64,000 nt of DNA from Stomoxys calcitrans (GCF_963082655.1 NC_081554.1:54251998-54315997); one strand, 5' to 3'; counted from the first letter of the stretch, positions 42,929 through 55,560 are shown. Translations and numbers: made by a program. The notes: generated by a model not told the origin, from the sequence alone.

Positions 42929-43738
42929 TAAAAAACGTAACGTAACGCACGCAACGTAGCACACGTAACGTACCTGATATAATATGACGGATAGACGTAA
43001 CTTAAGGTGGGTTACGTAATGTAAGCTACTTTATGTGCGACAACGTATAGTGAGCAACGTATCACACATAACGTGACGCGTAGTGCGATTGTCTTCATTG
43101 TCAAGGCAAAAGCGCGAAGTCTTACCTCAGCTAAGATTTGGAATTTATTCGAGCCGTGAATTGACGACTCAGTTTCGGGGACTCAATTGTCCTACCAAAC
43201 ATACTTTCGACGTAGCACACGTAACGTAGAGAAAAGCACCTGATATAATATGACGGATAGACGTAACTTAAGGTGGGTTACGTAATGTAAGCTACTTTAT
43301 GTGCCCAACGTATCGTGAACTACGTATTACACATAACGTGAAGCGTAGTACGATTTTCTTCATTGTCAAGGCAAAAACGCGAAGTCTTACCTCAACTAAG
43401 ATTTGGAATTTATTCCAGCCATGAATTGACGACTCAGTTTCAATTGTCCTATCAAACATACTTTCGACGTAGCACACGTAACGTAGGGAAAAGCACCTGA
43501 TATAATATGACGGATAGACGTAACTTAAGGTGGGTTACGTAATGTAAGCTACTTTATGTGCCCAACGTATCGTGAGCAACGTATCACACATAACATAAAG
43601 CGTAGTACATTTTTCTTCATTGTCAAGGAAGAAACGCGAAATCTTACATCAACTAAGATTTGGAATTTATTCGAGCCATGAATTGACGACTCAGTTTCAG
43701 GGACTCAATTGTCCTACCCAGCATACTTTCGACTTGAT
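42929..43738. repeat. ACGT-rich array, three units of about 260 bp
   Basis: Three units anchored by GACGGATAGACGTAACTT at 42986, 43252 and 43509 (spacings 266 and 257 bp). Each has a run of ACGTAACG-type words, one exact TTACGTAA (43012-43019, 43278-43285 and 43535-43542), and a second half with AGATTTGGAATTTATTC and TGAATTGACGACTCAGTTTC. No coding sense. Confidence 0.9.
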
Positions 43739-46440
43739 CTTTCAACTAAATCCACTAAGGGAAACAAATGTGTTTTGTTCAATTGTTAGATTGGATTTGC
43801 TGGCAATCAGCTGTGTGTTTGAGGTCAAACCTTCATTTTTTTTCAACTCTGCTCTCCAAACCACTCCTCGTTTTATTGAATTCTCACTTTAACATATCGT
43901 TAGTCATCCGCATGATTTTTTTTTTCTTGCAAAAAAAACAACGAAACGCAACCCAGATGAAGACAGTGGAATATTTTGGCTTGTTATGTAGTCAGTGGCG
44001 CAACAAACTCAGCCAGTGCACCAACACCATGTGCCAGCACCAAAACGGCTGGAGCCATCTCTTGCAAATCCCTCCAGGAGATAATCACAGGACCCGTTCA
44101 CATGTGCAAAATGTCTAAATAACTAAACTGGCAAATGGAGTTGGGTCTGTGGAGCGCATCTTCATGTCGACCTTAGGTAACCCCCCCCCAAAACGAGTCA
44201 CTCGACAGGCAAATGATTTAATCCCCAAGAAAAGCAAAAGCAAGGATTCTTACAGTTTTTGCTTTCTAAGCGCGCAAGTTGTTAAAACAATAGATGGACC
44301 AGTCAGTCAGTCAGTCAGTTAGTGAATGGCAGATTAATCTAGGAATGATGGTGCGGTGATGATGGTTGGTAGTGTGGCTTAAGTTGATGGCAGCAGCATT
44401 CCATATGCTATGACCATTATGTTGGCAAAAGCTTTCGCTTTTATTTATCCTGCGGCCTTAGTAATTTCGAAAAATCTATTGTTACCTCATCTGTGAGGCA
44501 CAAAAGTTTGCATACGGCCGTCCAGCTAGCCATGGCTTTCAATGGCAGTCGTGCCATATAGCAAAAACAAAAGACAAAAACTTCGTCATTCCATGATTTT
44601 GGACTGCCGCTGCTTAGGGAAGGGAGAAAAAAACGTGTATGCATGCATCTGATAAATCGACATGTACTGCTACCATGGCCACTACCGTGGCCAAGTCATC
44701 AGCAGAAGCTTTAGCGGCACTGGGATCCCTTCATCAAAGGACGGAGTAGAAGTTGTAAACCCTATTAAATGCCACTATGCTAAGCTATTCGACCATATTG
44801 GGTCAACGAATGGAATCGCATAAGCTCCATAGCTATTTGTAGTAGTCACCAAGTGTTTTTTTTTTTTGTTCAACCAATGCCCTTACAAATAGAACACATC
44901 CTTTGTTTCTGCCTTTGCACTCAAGGACTTTGAAATTTTGACCAAATGCGTTGTTCATGTTTTGTGTCTTTTGTGCATATTGAAGGAAACAAGATGATGG
45001 CTTGAGTGGAGATCACCATAAATGTTCATTGCATTGATGGAAAACTTTAGGGTTCAAATAAGTCTAAAATAGACGATGAGGTTGTATTGAAGTACTGGAT
45101 ATGAGGTATTGGTGAAACTTTGACGAAGAAATTAAATTCATTACTGAAGTCTCCAATCCAATCCAATCTCCAATTAAGGAACTACAAGCATTTTAAGTTA
45201 ATTTTATAATAAATGGGTGATATTATGTTAGGGTGTTAGGATGTTAGCCAAATTTTGATTTACAAAAAAAAAAAAAAATACTTCAAAATTGTTTCTGTTG
45301 TTTTCTAGAAATATGGTCCTCAGAGAATATTTCATGTCAAATTTGCCATTGGGGAAAATTTTATGGCACTTATTAATTAAGGAGTAATAAGCATTTTAAG
45401 TTAATAAACAAAAAAAAAACTGTTTTTAATTTTTTGAGAAAATTTCGTTAACATTTTTTCCTTGAAGATAATTTCTTAGAAAATTTGTCTTTAGAAAAAA
45501 ATTTTCAGAATTTTTGTCTATAGAACATTTTTTTGTTTTAGAAATTTTGTCTGTAGAGAAAATCTCTTAGAAGTTTGTACTTAGGAAAATTTTTCCAGAA
45601 GTTTTGTCTTAAGCGAACATTTCCTACAATTTTGGTTATTTTGTCTTTGGATAAAATTTCTTAGAAGTGATGTTTTGAGAGAAAAATTCTTATAAATGTC
45701 AGTTCAGTTTAGATTCCACTTGCGAGTTCAGTTTAGCGTCATATATTCTCAGCTTCTGGGTCTATTGGTATCATGCCGGTTATGACAAGAATTGCAACTT
45801 TTGACTCTGTTCGGTAAGGTAAGATAACTCTAGTACTACTAGGTAACTCTAGTACTAGCACCCTAGTACTATATCTGACCTGCAAACATTTACCCATACC
45901 TCGCTTACCTATAGGAAGATTCAGGCTTTCATCATGAGCTTGCGTCTTCTCGGTAGGAGTCCTCCGATATTCGCTTTAATTCCACTAAATCGAAACTGCT
46001 CAATTATGTCGATTAATTGCGAATATCGGAGGACCTATACCAAGGGTAGTTTAATTTTATCGGCCGATGTTGAATGTAAACCACAACTTAACGTCAAGAT
46101 TTTTCTGCTTTTCAGGCGACATTTCTCAATTTCAGAAAAACTCAATTTTAATGATGTAAAGATACACAGCAGCAAGCATCGCGTTACAGTTATTCAAAAT
46201 CAATATCGCTTTTAAAGTGTAGCCACCCTTTATATGAAAATTGGGCCATAATGCGGATTTATCGCCAAAATCAAAAATTTTTTCTTATTTGAGGCGAATT
46301 TCAATACAAATACATCCTAAAAAAATCGTCAACTTATAAAGAGACTGAAATCGCAAACCGTCAAGCGACAAAGTGCCAAATTTTGGACAAAAAGTGGTCA
46401 AAATGACGTAAAATCGTCAAGTCTGGCCGCAATGAGACCG
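43739..46440. other. Mostly unique DNA, AT-rich repeats, hairpin
   Basis: No gene recognised. A CAGT run lies near 44303-44320. 45400-45700 is built of degenerate GAAAATTTTGTCTTTAGA words, about 40 bp each. A 16-bp perfect inverted repeat, GTCCTCCGATATTCGC (45959-45974 and 46019-46034), flanks a 44-nt loop. 46190-46440 has AT-rich DNA with GTAGCCACCCTTTATATG, which looks repetitive but matches nothing else here. Confidence 0.5.
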
Positions 46441-48320
46441 AAAAATGGTGCTCTGGTTTGGTAGAATACTTGAGAGAAGGTCCAAAAGCAGGTCTGCGTC
46501 GAAAGTCGTGTTGTATATGGAGACAGTTGATGTCAAGATTCGGACCAGTGCCGCCATATTTGCGCTCGGTTTGAGGGAGCTCGACATGCTAAAGGAGGAA
46601 GGTTATGGGAACAGTCCCATTGCGGATACTATAGACTCGCGTTAAGATCCGGATTCGGAGCAGTATCGGCAAGGTTGTGCTCGGGCTGAGATGTTCGGCA
46701 TTCTGTAGGAGGAAGGGTATGGCCACAGTTTGACTTTGAATACTATAGATGCGTAGGGAAGACTGAGGACTAATCTTTAGGATTCACTTTTCCTAAAGAA
46801 AGGGACGATGAGACCTCGACCTTCAATCATTGCGAGGCTAGTGCTGGCATATGGGTGACTAGTATTGTGAAAGGCTTAGGGTTGGAGGATTCATACCAAA
46901 AAAATATCTAAGATCTTGCCAGATTTGTATTGGTGTTAATACTCCGACCATTACCGCCTAGGTTGCGCTTTGGCTGTGTTGAAAACACGAAAGCATTGAA
47001 ATCCACACGGTAGTCAGGTTTCGAAGCAATGCTGTATACGCAGCCAATTTATGCCAACATTCCGACCAGTGGCGCCAAGGATGCGCTCGCGCTGAGGGAT
47101 TTCGACATGCTGAAGCAGGTTGGATGTCACCACAGTTCAACTATGGATACTATAGATGCGTAGGGTAGACTGAGGAGGGTATCAAATTATCTGGCACCGA
47201 GACCAATTCGAGATGTGGTCATATGGAATTACTTTCTCTAAAGAGCAGGACGATGAGACAATAATCCTTATTCATTGAAAGACCAGTGCCGACATATAGG
47301 TCATTGGTATGGTGAAAGGCTGTGGGTAAGAGGATTCCTAAAGAGAGAAGGTTCAAAATCTTTCATGTGTCGAAATCACGAAAACATTGAGTCAATATTC
47401 GGACCAGTGCCAACCAAGGTTGCATTCGGGCTTAGGAAGGGCAGCATGTTGAAGGAGGTAGGGTATGACCACAGTTCGATGCTGGATACTGTCAATACGT
47501 TGTGTAGACTGAGGAGGGCATCAGACTATCTTAAGGATTCACTCTCCCTAAAGGGCGATGAGACTGGTTTGTTGAAAGCCTGTGGATAGGAAGATTTGTA
47601 CTGGAAAAAGACCCAAACTCTTTCCTGTGTCGGAATCACAAAGCATTGAGATGGTAGGCAGAATTGGATGCTGAATACGTAGCTTATTGAGGTCAATATT
47701 CAGATTAGTGGCACCAAGGTTGCGCTCGGGCTCGGGGAGCTCGACATGCTGGTGAAGGTGCATTGGGTAGAATGAAGAGTGTCTCAGCTAACGAAACCAA
47801 ATAGAGATATTGTCTTTGGTTCACTTTTCCTAAAGAGAGGGGCAATGAGTTATCGATCTTCATTCATTGTGAGGCCAGTGCTGACATATGGGTTTCTGGT
47901 GTGATGAATGGCTGTTGAGAGGAGGGTTCGTAGCTGGGAGTTCGATAAGCTTGTGAGTTTAGTCTGTTGACATGAGTATTCGTAGTGGGGAGTTCGAGAA
48001 AGTCTTATCTGCGTCGGAGTTAAAGAGACTGAAACAGGGATGTAGCTAGGGAGGTCCATTGAGTCTAGTTTCGACGGGTGATAGTCACTTAGGCGGGCGT
48101 GCACCAGTGCTCTGGTGGGGCTACCACATATTCGTGGGCGTAACGGATAAAAGTTTGCACATTACTCCATTCCATTCATCATCTCCCTATCTTGCATACG
48201 GGTCTGGTCTAGGCACGCTCACTTTTTATTCTCTCACCTTAACATCTTTTGATGGGTAGGGTATCACAATGGGCCTAACTGGCCTCGTAGTAAAGTCACC
48301 TTTATGGTGCTCTATACCTT
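46441..48320 (+). repeat. LINE-A-derived tandem array
   Basis: Successive copies of one LINE-A ORF2 segment, from the RPVLAYGALVWW region through the RT/RNase H linker. The anchor ATTCGGACCAGTGCCGCCA and variants occur near 46540, 46655, 47055, 47390 and 47695, each followed by a LRELDMLKEEGYG-like peptide. Junctions have the form TCATTCATTG then AGGCCAGTGCTGACATATGG (46840, 47270 and 47855). The array closes with the LINE-A 3' UTR (GGGTATCACAATGGGCC, 48250-48310). No RNase H or palm is present. Confidence 0.85.
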
Positions 48321-49690
48321 TATAATATAAACCTTGTTTTGGGATAAACCGACGAGAAAAGTTTGTTTTCAAAGAAAATATCTCTTTTGCTTGAGAAACC
48401 TTTTCATATTCAATCCCATTTGCTTGTTATAATGCGTTGTTGTTATTTGTTTTTAAATGACAACTTATTTTTATTTTCGTATAAATTTAATTTTCCCAAA
48501 ATGAGTATAGCTTCGCCGAATGGTACTTCTGTCGGTATCGGAAATGAACAGCATTGGACCATAAGATCCCAAATGTTAAGCATAAAAGAACACAATAAAG
48601 TGGCAGTAACGCAAAAGTAACAAAAGCTCCCACTTATCGTGACATAAAATCCGCCAAAAAGAAAAAAGACACCGACACACAAAGCCGAAAAACGATCCAT
48701 ATGTGACCATTTCCACATTAACGGCATAAAACACAACACAACACAAAATGGGCAAAATCGGCCACATTTGCCGGGACTCTTTCATTTTGGCAGTGGAGTG
48801 GAGCCACCTTAAACAACACCCGGTCACTCAACAGAACTCCAACAAAAGCCTTACGATATACACAAATGAAATTGAATGGGCAATGGACAGCGAGCAGCAG
48901 TCCAAACGCCCAAAGATGTGGCGGCCACAAAATAAAAGAGGCCAGCAATGAAATGAATCGAAACATTCAAAAAAAAAAAAAATTGTGACGACCAATAGTC
49001 AGAGAGGGAGAGAGAGAGAGTGAAAAGGAGCGCGGGTACAATGCATTTTGGCCCAAGCCAAATTCAAGGCACCCAATATTGGAATGAATAAAAAAAAAGA
49101 CAATAACAAGCAAGAGAATGACAATGCCTAGGACAAAAGGACCATCTGACCCACCGACATATACAAATAAACCAACCAGCCAACCAGTCAACGAATAAAC
49201 GTAGGACAAACAATTCCCAAAAGCTTTGCACTGACGTTACAATTGAAAACAAAACGCATTATAATAAAGGTAATGAAAAAAATAGCAACAACAACAGCAA
49301 TAAAAACAGCTCAGCAACAATCCCCAAAACTCCAAGTGGCCGCCACAGAGCCACAACCTCAACCTTGTGCCTTACGTTGAAGTTAAGTAAGCAGGGGTTG
49401 CCAATGAGTTGCGCCCCCACCCCCCTAGGTATCCCATCCGAAATTTGGATACCAAATTTTTGTTTGTAGGTTTCTATAAGAGAGCACACAAAATTTCGCT
49501 TAAATTGCACCACCCATCCCCGAAATCTAGCGTTTCTGAAAATTAGGGTTAGGGGGAGGGTCCGCTCCCCACCAGATATCAAAAAATGTAGTACCCTATT
49601 TTCACCACGGGATCATTATGCACCATCAGTAAAACTTTCGAGAAAATCGGTTCAGCCGTTTCTGAGTCTATAAGGAACACACAAACAAAT
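48321..49690. other. Unique DNA, then a dispersed repeat tail
   Basis: 48321-49380 looks like conserved-type fly intron (AT-rich, A tracts, CCATATGTGACCATTTCC, a GA run at 49003-49020) without an ORF that I trust. 49385-49690 contains CCCACCCCCCTAGGTATCCC and AATCGGTTCAGCCGTTTCTG, a widespread-looking repeat block adjoining the sat153-A piece. Confidence 0.5.
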
Positions 49691-50270
49691 CGTGATTTCG
49701 TGCCAAGTTCGGCCGGGCCGATTCTTATATACCTTCCCCCATGGACCGCATTTGTCAAGTTCCTTGCCCGGTATCTCTTTACAGGCAAACAAATCATAAT
49801 GGGTAAAAATTTGCCAGCTATTGAAGCTTCATCAGGTTATGGACCGATTCAGGCCATATTTGGTTTCCGTGTTGGAGACTATATTGTGAAAAAATTTCAG
49901 ACAAATCAGCCAAACTCTAACGGCTCAAAAATTAAGATCTCAGATCGGTTTAGACCATATTAGACCGAATTAGACCATATTTTTCACGTATGTTGAAGAT
50001 CATAGAAGAAATCGTTGTATAAATTTTCAGCCAAATCGAATAAGAATTACGCCCTCTAGAAGCTCAAGAAGTATAATCGGAAGATCGGTTTATATGGGGA
50101 GCATTGGGAGCACACATTTACTAAAAACGTATGTTGGAGGTCATAAGAGAAATCATTGTGCAAAATTTCAAATTGCTGAAGGTCCCAACGGACTTACACT
50201 GAGAGAAGTAGTTGTGCCAAATTTCAAGCACCTAGCTTTATTCCACCTTATGCTGCTCAAAAACACAAAG
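49691..50270 (+). mobile_element. sat153-A carrier, 5' half, degenerate
   Basis: Starts with the terminal palindrome (AAGTTCGGCCGGGCCGAT) and TTATATACCTTCCCCCATGG, then GGCAAACAAATCATAATGGG and diverged 153-type units. It has TTTCAAGCACCTAGCTTTAT near its end but no intact 3' terminus. Confidence 0.8.
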
Positions 50271-50815
50271 TTGGAATACAATTTTGGGGTAAAATAGCCG
50301 GGGGAACGCCCCATCCCAAAACCCATCTGAACGGACATGTTTACCGATTGGGACAATATGGATATCAAATGAAAGGTTTTTAAGAGTAGAGTACAAACTT
50401 GATATACAAATTTCATTGTAAGTATTCAGGGAGGTCCCCCACCCCCAAAAAGTCCCCCCAACAGGACACTTCCATCGCTTTGGGCAATATTGGTATCAAA
50501 TGAAAGGTATTCAAAAGTAGAGTAAGAATCTGATATAAAAATGTATTCCTTGGTGTCTGAGGCGACTCCCCACCCCCCAAAACCCGTCAACAGGATATAT
50601 TTACCGATTGGGACAATATGGGTATCAAATGAAAGGTATTTGGAAGTTGTGTACACATCTGTTATAGGTATTTGGTCCAAGGTGTCTACGAGGCCTCCTC
50701 AACCTTAAAAACCCCCAAAAACGGGCATGAATGTCCAAAGACACAAAATGGGTATCAAATGAAAGTTCTTTGGGAGATGACTAAGAATCTGGTATACACG
50801 TTTGGCAAAGTCTGG
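50271..50815 (+). repeat. 130-bp tandem array, four units
   Basis: Anchors ATCAAATGAAAG at 50364, 50495, 50624 and 50754 (spacings 131, 129 and 130 bp). Each unit has a C-rich tract (CCCCACCCCCCAAAACCC) and GATTGGGACAATATGGGTAT. A single inverted block is at 23230-23480. Confidence 0.88.
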
Positions 50816-51655
50816 GTTCGGCCCAATAGGACAAGTAGTCCTTCAATAGGACAAGTAGTACGCTCGCTGTACAGCAGGACATGTAGATCGCGACAATAAA
50901 GGACTCAAACAAATGGTCTTTTGGGACTTAGCGTTGAGGGATCCGATTGTCTCCACCCAATATAAACAACGGAAAAACTGTCATACAGGACGACTGAGAA
51001 CATATTGTACACAAATGAAAGGACGTGCCAGAGAGAAATCCCCCTCCCCCACCTACCCAAAACAAAAAGGAAGTAAAAATAATATATGAAGGTCGATCGT
51101 GATAGAATGTTCTCGCCAGGATTCGATCCAAGGCATCCATACCTCCACAGTCACTGAAATAAAAACTGTCTTCCCAACGACGGCCGAGCAAAAATTCGAT
51201 ATTCACGAATTTCTTATCCTCTCTTAATAACCGATGTGCCAATTTAAAATCTTTAGAGCACAGAAGTATTTTTTTGTTCGTAGGCAACCCTGACAGCATC
51301 CTCAGATTATACTGAATATGCTCACTTCACAACAAATTCTCCATTTAGCCCTCCGTCAGCAACATACAACAAGTGGGGGCAAACCATTTGTTGAAATGGA
51401 CAGACAATGGACATTTGGCCAATATGGATCATGGCATTGTATCCAACAACATACGACTGCGGCCAAGTGTTTCTCTTGCTTTTGTCCTTTATTTCAATTC
51501 ATTTTTCAATATTAGTAAGAGCTCCAAAGCAAGTAATAATCATTTCGTTGGGAGGTAAAATGATGGGAAGCACAGTGGCAAAAGAATGCGACGCACAGTG
51601 GAATGGAAAAATGTGGATTAAGAAAACAAATTAGTAAAATCTCCAACTTGATAAC
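50816..51655. other. Unique DNA with a SINE-1 head scrap
   Basis: No gene recognised. TGTTCTCGCCAGGATTCGAT at about 51108-51127 is the B-box region of SINE-1 on the minus strand. Confidence 0.5.
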
Positions 51656-51659
51656 ATGG

Positions 51660-52960
51660 TGGTGCCCAGGTTAGGTTAGGTTGGAAGAGGATGACGCCAA
51701 GATTTTTGTCTTAGCGTCCACGTAGGCCATCATGTGACCCTCATGAACTATTCCTCTTCTGTCAGCAGTAAGACCTGCCTGAAAGACAGGCCTCAATGCA
51801 CTTTCTCGTACCATTTTGCCGCTTCGATGAAGGCCTTGTAATTCAATGGGTTAACGCCTTTTGAGTTCATCTTGTGTCAGAAAGAAAAAGAACTATGTAT
51901 CCTATTTCAACTTTGGGATAGTGCCGGACATTGACATAGGAAATGAAAGCTGTCCTCCATAGCGTCTATATCATGACACCAGCGACAGATATCATCATTT
52001 CTAATGCCTATGCGAGACATGAGTTTACTTAGCATATTGTGTCCAGGTATGATCCCAAAGACTGCACTTAAATGCATCTTCACCATTGAAAATAGAGCGG
52101 CAATGTTCTGCTTAGAACGTTCGTCCCACATTAGCTTTGTTTGCTCACAGCCTTCACTTGCATTCCAGTGATTCAACCAAGTTTATTTGTAGCGCTCTTT
52201 GAGACCATAAAAAAGGGGAGAGGATACACATCCATAACCTACACAAGGGGGAAATTCACTCCGGACTTAGCAAGTACATTGGCTTTCTCATTTCCCTGCA
52301 TGTCCTTGTATGGCATTCCTGTAGACGCATCAGTAACTCCCGCAATTGTTGCTTGACTGTCACTGAAAATACGAATTTCTGATCGCCCGATATTCATAGC
52401 CAATACAAGTTCCGCTGCTACAGCCATCGCATTCACCTTTGCTTGAAAAATGCTGCAATCATTCCTCATCCGCAAGAAGATATTGATATCAAGTTCATTG
52501 CAATAGATACCACACCCTGTTCCATTTTCCGTTTTCGATCCATCCGTAAAATTACAAATTTTGCCAACGAACATTCCACTATGGAACAGGGCAAACTTCT
52601 CACATATCGATGAGTGCAGTCCGATTCAAGTTTAACCTCTATGATAAGGGGCCTCCTTTTTATAGTCGAGTCCGAACGGCGTGCCGCAGTGCGACACCAC
52701 TTTGGAGAGAAGTTTTAGGAGGGGAAAACCCCCGCTGTAAATTGTTTCTGATGGTCTCGCCAGGATTCGAACCCAGGCGTTCAATGTCATAGGCGGACAT
52801 GCTAACCTCTGCGCTACGGTGGCCTCCATCTGTAAAAGCGTTAATGCCTGAAAACCTATCCCGCCATTTCTTCCACCCTTCCCGAGCAAGTAAAAGTTTA
52901 ATAAAGAATTACGATTATGCAACGTATTGAACATATTTCCCCAGTATGGGCACTTTGGTT
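51660..52960 (-). mobile_element. LINE-D RNase H and 3' end
   Basis: Minus-strand LINE remnant. RNase H reads KWRDRFSGINAFTDGSKTEN (split by a SINE), CSIFQAKVNAMAVAAEL (Glu replaced by Lys), IFSDSQATIAGVTD (Asp kept), then an internal deletion to DMQGNEKANVLAKS (final Asp replaced by Asn). The tail has SRIGIRNDDICRWCHDID and FHFLCQCPALSQS, a Cys/His pattern. It ends in CCAACCTAACCTAACC (51668-51685). It is a distinct family from LINE-A, -B and -C. Confidence 0.85.
52552..52826 (-). mobile_element. SINE-1 inserted in LINE-D
   Basis: Minus SINE flanked by an 11-bp duplication CATCCGTAAAA (52541-52551) and CATCTGTAAAA (52827-52837), one mismatch. It interrupts the FTDGSK motif of the RNase H. 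B-box complement GGATTCGAACCCAGG is intact. Confidence 0.95.
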
Positions 52961-53879
52961 GCCAAGAAGTGTGGCCAAAATTTCGTCTACAAACCTCTGA
53001 AGAAAATCTAGGACGATGCCTGTATTAGTTTTGGTTTTATGATATCTCGATTTAAATTTTGTTTTCAAAAATGTGTACTTTTTGGGCTCATTTTGTGTTT
53101 TATGATCTAGGGATCTACAACTTTTTTTTTCATTTTACACTCATTTTTAATGGGTATAACAAAAGGGGAGATTAAATTTTCAGTGTGTACTCCCCACAGA
53201 ACAGCAGCAAGCCACCTTAAAAAGAAGTGCACATGGTAGATATGCATCGAATGGCAAACTCACACCTTATACCAGCAATCGTTGTTGACGGGCTTCGCAA
53301 CATTACGCACACAAATGTATTTATGATGCTCAACAATACCTAATGGCTCATTCCTATGCTTGCTTTGGGTTCATACGGCACTCATCTGAGTGGTATTCAT
53401 TTGCAAACAACACACGATGTCTGTCGACCACTAAAACGTTGCGCATGTCTCACTCTATCGTATTTGTGCGTGTGTTATTAGCTAACTTTGTTTTTAGGTG
53501 GCATGCGACTCAGACAATTGATTTGGCCAAAGTGGCTATAGAGTGCCAAATTTTGGGTCTCATGCTGTTCTCTGGTACTCAACTCCTCAACATAACCTAA
53601 CATTTATGTCGTAGACATTTGATGAAAAACTGTGTCCAACTTGATTTTCCCAGATCCCCAAAATCAGTATGCAGATGTCGTTATTTGTAGCATTTCCACT
53701 CACGGTTATATTATTACCCTCAGCATTACCTGTGGCTTGAAAATAACAACTTATTCATTGTAATGCCTCCGGTTTTACCAAGAAAACCAAGGAACATAAC
53801 CAAAGAGAACCAAAGAAAAAATAGAACGACGAAGTTTTTGAATGTTTTTTTCTACGCTTAGAAAATAGCCGGTTTCTAC
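52961..53879. other. Unique non-coding DNA
   Basis: AT-rich, no repeat recognised. An 85-codon frame at 53343-53600 has no domain. Confidence 0.5.
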
Positions 53880-53932
53880 AGGTAAATTTCCACCATTATA
53901 AGGCCGCTTCGGCGACACTTAAGGTCCTCCTG

Positions 53933-54629
53933 ATGGCAGCGGAATTTGACGTGGTTCAAATCCAGGAACCATGGGTGTGTGGAGGAATGGTTTGTGAACT
54001 AAGGATTCCGGGATTTAAACTACTCAAGGGCACAGGGAATGGGAGATACAGAGCCTGTATTCTTGCAAAGAGTAGTCTAAATATTTTTCTTCTTCCGTTG
54101 CTAAGCACTGAAGATTTTGTAATAGCCAGCCTTAAAAAAAACAAGTCTCATTACTGGCTGGCTTCCTTCTATATGGCACACTATTCAGAGATGCCGCCTT
54201 CAAACCTTAAGGCGCTGGTTGCAGCCGCTTCTGTGGGGAAGAAGAGCCTCATTGTAGGAAGTCAAACTAATGCACATCACCAGATATGGGTTCGGATGTC
54301 AACGAAAGGGGAAAGGGGAGCTGCTTATCGAATATATTATAAGTTGCAATCTGGCCATTTGTAATAAAGGGGATAAACCGACCTTTATTACCAGGAACAG
54401 ACAGGAGGTACTAGATATTACCTGTGTATCAGAAAATGTAATTGGAAGAATATGCGACAGGGATGTGTTGGATGACCACAGCTCCTCTGATCATCGTTAT
54501 ATTAGTTTCAGCCTTGGAGAAAATACTGCAGAAGTGGTCCTTCGGCTAAACAGAAGAAAGGCGGATTGGGATAAAAATCGGCACAAATTCTGCACGTCTA
54601 TCCCTTCTAGACCAGAAAAGGAAGTGTAA
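53933..54629 (+). pseudogene. LINE-B AP-endonuclease domain
   Basis: The first frame (53933-54364) holds DVVQIQEPWVCGG with the catalytic Glu at residue 12, YRACILAKSSLN, ASFYMAHYSEMPP and LIVGSQTNAHHQIW, where the family has GDFNAHH-like text, so the Asp is lost. A frameshift near 54300 moves to the second frame (54270-54629) with GELLIEYIISCNLAICNKGD, KPTFITRN, LDITCVSE and the final SSSDHRYISF box with Asp-His. EN domains of this kind nick the target DNA. This copy is inactive. Confidence 0.88.
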
Positions 54630-54984
54630 ACTGCGCTGGATATAGATATAATTGTCAAGCGGATCACGAAGACGCTGAATGGCTCGCTTGTGTAAGCATG
54701 TTCTAGTGCCAAGCCAAGGGGCAAACAGCGACCGCCAAGGTGGACCCCAGAGTTGGTTGGTCTAAGGAAAGACTGCAGAAAACTCTTCAACAGAGCAAAA
54801 GCCACAAGAGCGCAACACGATTGGGACATCTATAAGGCTGAGCTAAGAAAATATAAGGGCGAGCCGAGAAAGGCTTACAACAAATGATGGGTAGAATTCT
54901 GCAGGATACATCCGAGTCCTCTAGGCTAAGGAAGATTCTGTCCTCGAAACACAGTATGGTGTACTCAGGTATACGGTATACTCA

Positions 54985-55560
54985 GAATATACAATGGTAG
55001 CATTTCTTGACATTGAGGATGCTTTTAATAATGTAAAACCGACGTCAATCATAAAGGAGCTGGAGTGGGGCTACCAAAAGTAGACTAGGTATAAATCCGT
55101 GCAACACAGAATTAGTTCTTTTCTGCAGGAGATACAAGTTGCCTACAGTGGCACCTATCTCCTTGGGAGGAGAGAATGTTCCATTTACAAAAAGCGCAAA
55201 ATACCTGAGTGTTTGGCTGGACCGGAAATTACAATCCAAAATTTTCAAAAGGGCAAGAAAGGCAACTCTTGCCCTATACACCTGCAAGAAAGCCAATGGC
55301 AAAAGTTGGGGGGTTTAGAACGCACGTCATGCATTGGGTATATACTGCAGTTGTCAGACCTTTAATGCTATATGGTGTTGTGGTGTGGTGGACGGCGCTT
55401 CAAAATTCCATCTGCCGCTCAAAGGTTGGATCCAAAGGATGGCTTGTTTGTGCATCACAGCCGCACTGAGGACGGCACCATTTGATGCACTGAACTTAAA
55501 GCTACTTCTTATGACTCTGGACATTGTGGCTAAATAAATTGCAGCGTCTACTGCCGCGAG
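54985..55560 (+). pseudogene. LINE-B RT remnant (motif A and thumb)
   Basis: VAFLDIEDAFNNVKPTSIIK keeps the motif A Asp. About 100 bp later the frames give SAKYLSVWLDRKLQSKIFKR, then HVMHWVYTAVVRPLMLYGVV and QRMACLCITAALRTAPFDAL. The YADD and B-box segments are gone. Frame changes occur between blocks. Confidence 0.8.

Noticed and set aside
53343..53600. 85-codon frame in unique DNA
   Set aside because: Length is within chance expectation; no motif and no splice context.
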